Assembly (NCBI GenBank): GCA_900109435.1
Contig: FNZT01000013.1
Location: 1-64,000, forward strand
Length of the DNA stretch: 64,000 nucleotides
Source of the DNA: Ruminococcus sp. YRD2003
Lineage (GTDB): Bacteria > Bacillota > Clostridia > Oscillospirales > Ruminococcaceae
Direction of reading: 5' to 3'
Below are positions 62,736 through 64,000 of the stretch, one piece after another (within the stretch, counting starts at the first letter, position 1; each line of letters starts with the position of its first letter). The notes under the pieces are model-generated. The model was not told the origin of the DNA. It saw nothing but the letters and a program-made list of their open reading frames with translations, and ran no database searches. The translations under genes and the position numbers were made by a program.

Positions 62736-63506
62736 TCAGTCTCTAAGGAAACCCGTGAGGGTATCCGACGGCGAAGCACCGCGTGTGAGGACGCGTCCAA
62801 GACCCGAGAGGTAAGCCTTTCTGCCCGCCTCTATCGCCTGTCTGAACGCCTCAGCCATAACGGGGAGGTCTCCCGCGGTAGCGAGCGCCGTATTCGACAT
62901 AACAGCCGCGGCACCCATCTCCATAGCCTCGCACGCCTGCGACGGTCTGCCGATGCCCGCGTCAACGATTATGGGCAGGTCTATCTCGTCGATGAGTATC
63001 TGGATGAAGTCCTTTGTAGCAAGCCCCTTATTTGAGCCGATAGGTGAAGCGAGCGGCATGACCGACGCCGCACCCGCGTTGACGAGGTCGCGGGCGGTGT
63101 TGAGGTCGGGGTACATATAGGGCATGACCACGAAGCCCTCTTTCGCGAGTATCTCGGTAGCTCTCACTGTCTCCTGATTGTCGGGGAGCAGGTACTTCGT
63201 ATCGCGCATTATCTCTATCTTCACAAAGTCGCCGCAGCCGAGCTCTCGTGCAAGGCGAGCTATACGGACAGCCTCCTCGGCATTTCTCGCGCCCGAAGTA
63301 TTCGGGAGCAGGGTCACGCCCTTGGGGATATAGTCGAGGATATTTTCGCTCTCGGCGGTATTCGCGCGGCGTACAGCCAGCGTGATTATCTCGGCACCCG
63401 CGTACTTTACGGCAGCCTCAATGAGGCTGAGCGAGTACTTGCCCGAACCGAGGATGAAGCGCGAGCCGAATTCTCTTCCGCCTATGATAAGCTTATCATC
63501 ATTCAT
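62736..63506 (-). CDS. thiG: Thiazole synthase ThiG
   Basis: 256 residues. [15 protein letters not shown], the Lys of [33 protein letters not shown] and [19 protein letters not shown] are the expected ThiG blocks; the Lys forms the imine with deoxyxylulose phosphate. It builds the thiazole ring with sulfur carried on ThiS. thiF lies 12 bases upstream. Confidence 0.97.
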   Translation of the reverse strand: MNDDKLIIGGREFGSRFILGSGKYSLSLIEAAVKYAGAEIITLAVRRANTAESENILDYIPKGVTLLPNTSGARNAEEAVRIARLARELGCGDFVKIEIMRDTKYLLPDNQETVRATEILAKEGFVVMPYMYPDLNTARDLVNAGAASVMPLASPIGSNKGLATKDFIQILIDEIDLPIIVDAGIGRPSQACEAMEMGAAAVMSNTALATAGDLPVMAEAFRQAIEAGRKAYLSGLGRVLTRGASPSDTLTGFLRD

Positions 63507-63518
63507 TGTACATTCTCC

Positions 63519-64000
63519 TTAAACGTCGTATTCTTGGGCGATAATGCGTATCGCCATATGAGCCATATGAGCCGCGCAGACAGCAACTCTCGCAGAAATG
63601 AGCCCGAGCCCGTCCGCGACGTCACTGACTTCGTCTCCGCAGACATAAAAATGCCTTGTCACCTTTCGTGTGACGATGCTGTTCGCGGAGGAGAGCCCCG
63701 CCATGCCCGACCCCGAAACGAGGAACTTATCGGGCAGCTTTTCGAGCACGGTATTCACCAGCATTTCCTTCTGGTCTGCGCGGTCGAACGCCTCGCAGAC
63801 GATATCCTCGCCGCGCAGGAGCTCGGGGATATTGTCCTCGGTGAGCTTCACGCAGTCGCGTGAGATATCGCAGTACGGAGCTATCCGCGAGAGCGTATCG
63901 TACAGTGCATCGGACTTGAACATCCCGAGCTGTTCGGGAAAGTATTGCTGGCGGTTGAGGTTGGAGATATCCACGCGGTCGAAGTCTATGATGTGCAGCC
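63519..64000 (-). CDS. thiF: ThiF sulfur-carrier adenylyltransferase, partial
   Basis: The C-terminal 160 codons are in the window; the gene starts beyond the right edge. The visible part has LHIIDFDRVDISNLNRQQYF, the hallmark of E1-like ThiF/MoeB proteins, and AFDRADQKEML. ThiF adenylates the C-terminal glycine of ThiS so that sulfur can be loaded. The CxxC zinc site present in some ThiF proteins is not seen in this part. thiG follows after 12 bases. thiS is expected outside the window. Confidence 0.93.
   Translation of the reverse strand, partial: LHIIDFDRVDISNLNRQQYFPEQLGMFKSDALYDTLSRIAPYCDISRDCVKLTEDNIPELLRGEDIVCEAFDRADQKEMLVNTVLEKLPDKFLVSGSGMAGLSSANSIVTRKVTRHFYVCGDEVSDVADGLGLISARVAVCAAHMAHMAIRIIAQEYDV

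Overview
The window looks like chromosome from a cellulosome-producing member of the Oscillospiraceae, most likely a Ruminococcus. The evidence is two secreted polysaccharidases (a GH26 mannanase-type enzyme and a GH48 cellobiohydrolase) that carry Thr-rich linkers and C-terminal type-I-like dockerins, clostridial families such as DUF4317 and DUF1846, and very regular TTGACA-17-TATAAT promoters with GGAGG ribosome binding sites.

Layout. 1-456 is the end of an rRNA operon (23S 3' end, 5S, a CAU-anticodon tRNA). 561-11519 is mostly housekeeping: a ComEA-like protein and a beta-CASP nuclease (minus strand), a GNAT gene split by a 172-bp MITE, DUF4317, a cytoplasmic GH26-like glycosidase, ispD-ispF, and trkA-trkH. 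11644-16347 is the str region (rpsL, rpsG, fusA, tuf). 17152-26991 is one 3279-residue sortase-anchored surface protein with 18 SpaA/Cna_B-type repeats. 27154-36225 holds a small membrane protein with nth, a YjbQ-sirtuin pair, the GH26 mannanase, a GNAT-coaBC pair, two tandemly duplicated 90-residue proteins and DUF1846. 36303-41055 (minus) is a Gld-type ABC exporter with a DUF4340 protein. 41609-44206 is the GH48 enzyme.

44276-55005 is the accessory part. A translationally coupled pair encodes a membrane TIR/beta-propeller protein and a membrane TrkA-like/RyR-domain protein. A candidate structured RNA and tRNA-Gln follow. Beyond the tRNA is an island with a truncated SpaA-like gene, a large serine recombinase with no ordinary start codon, and a type III toxin-antitoxin locus (three ~36-bp ToxI repeats, terminator, ToxN/AbiQ-like toxin). 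The toxin reading frame is broken at an A7 tract and would be restored by a -1 shift. Decayed terminator repeats and two YwqK/MORN-like paralogues follow.

55039-64000 returns to core metabolism: endonuclease V, a diacylglycerol-kinase-family lipid kinase, and a minus-strand thiamine operon thiF-thiG-thiH-tenI-thiE-thiD-thiC ending in a PfkB sugar kinase. thiF runs off the right edge. The strongest candidates for undescribed biology are the TIR/RyR pair, the frameshifted ToxIN locus and the structured RNA beside tRNA-Gln. All functional statements rest on motif recognition by eye; no database search was run.
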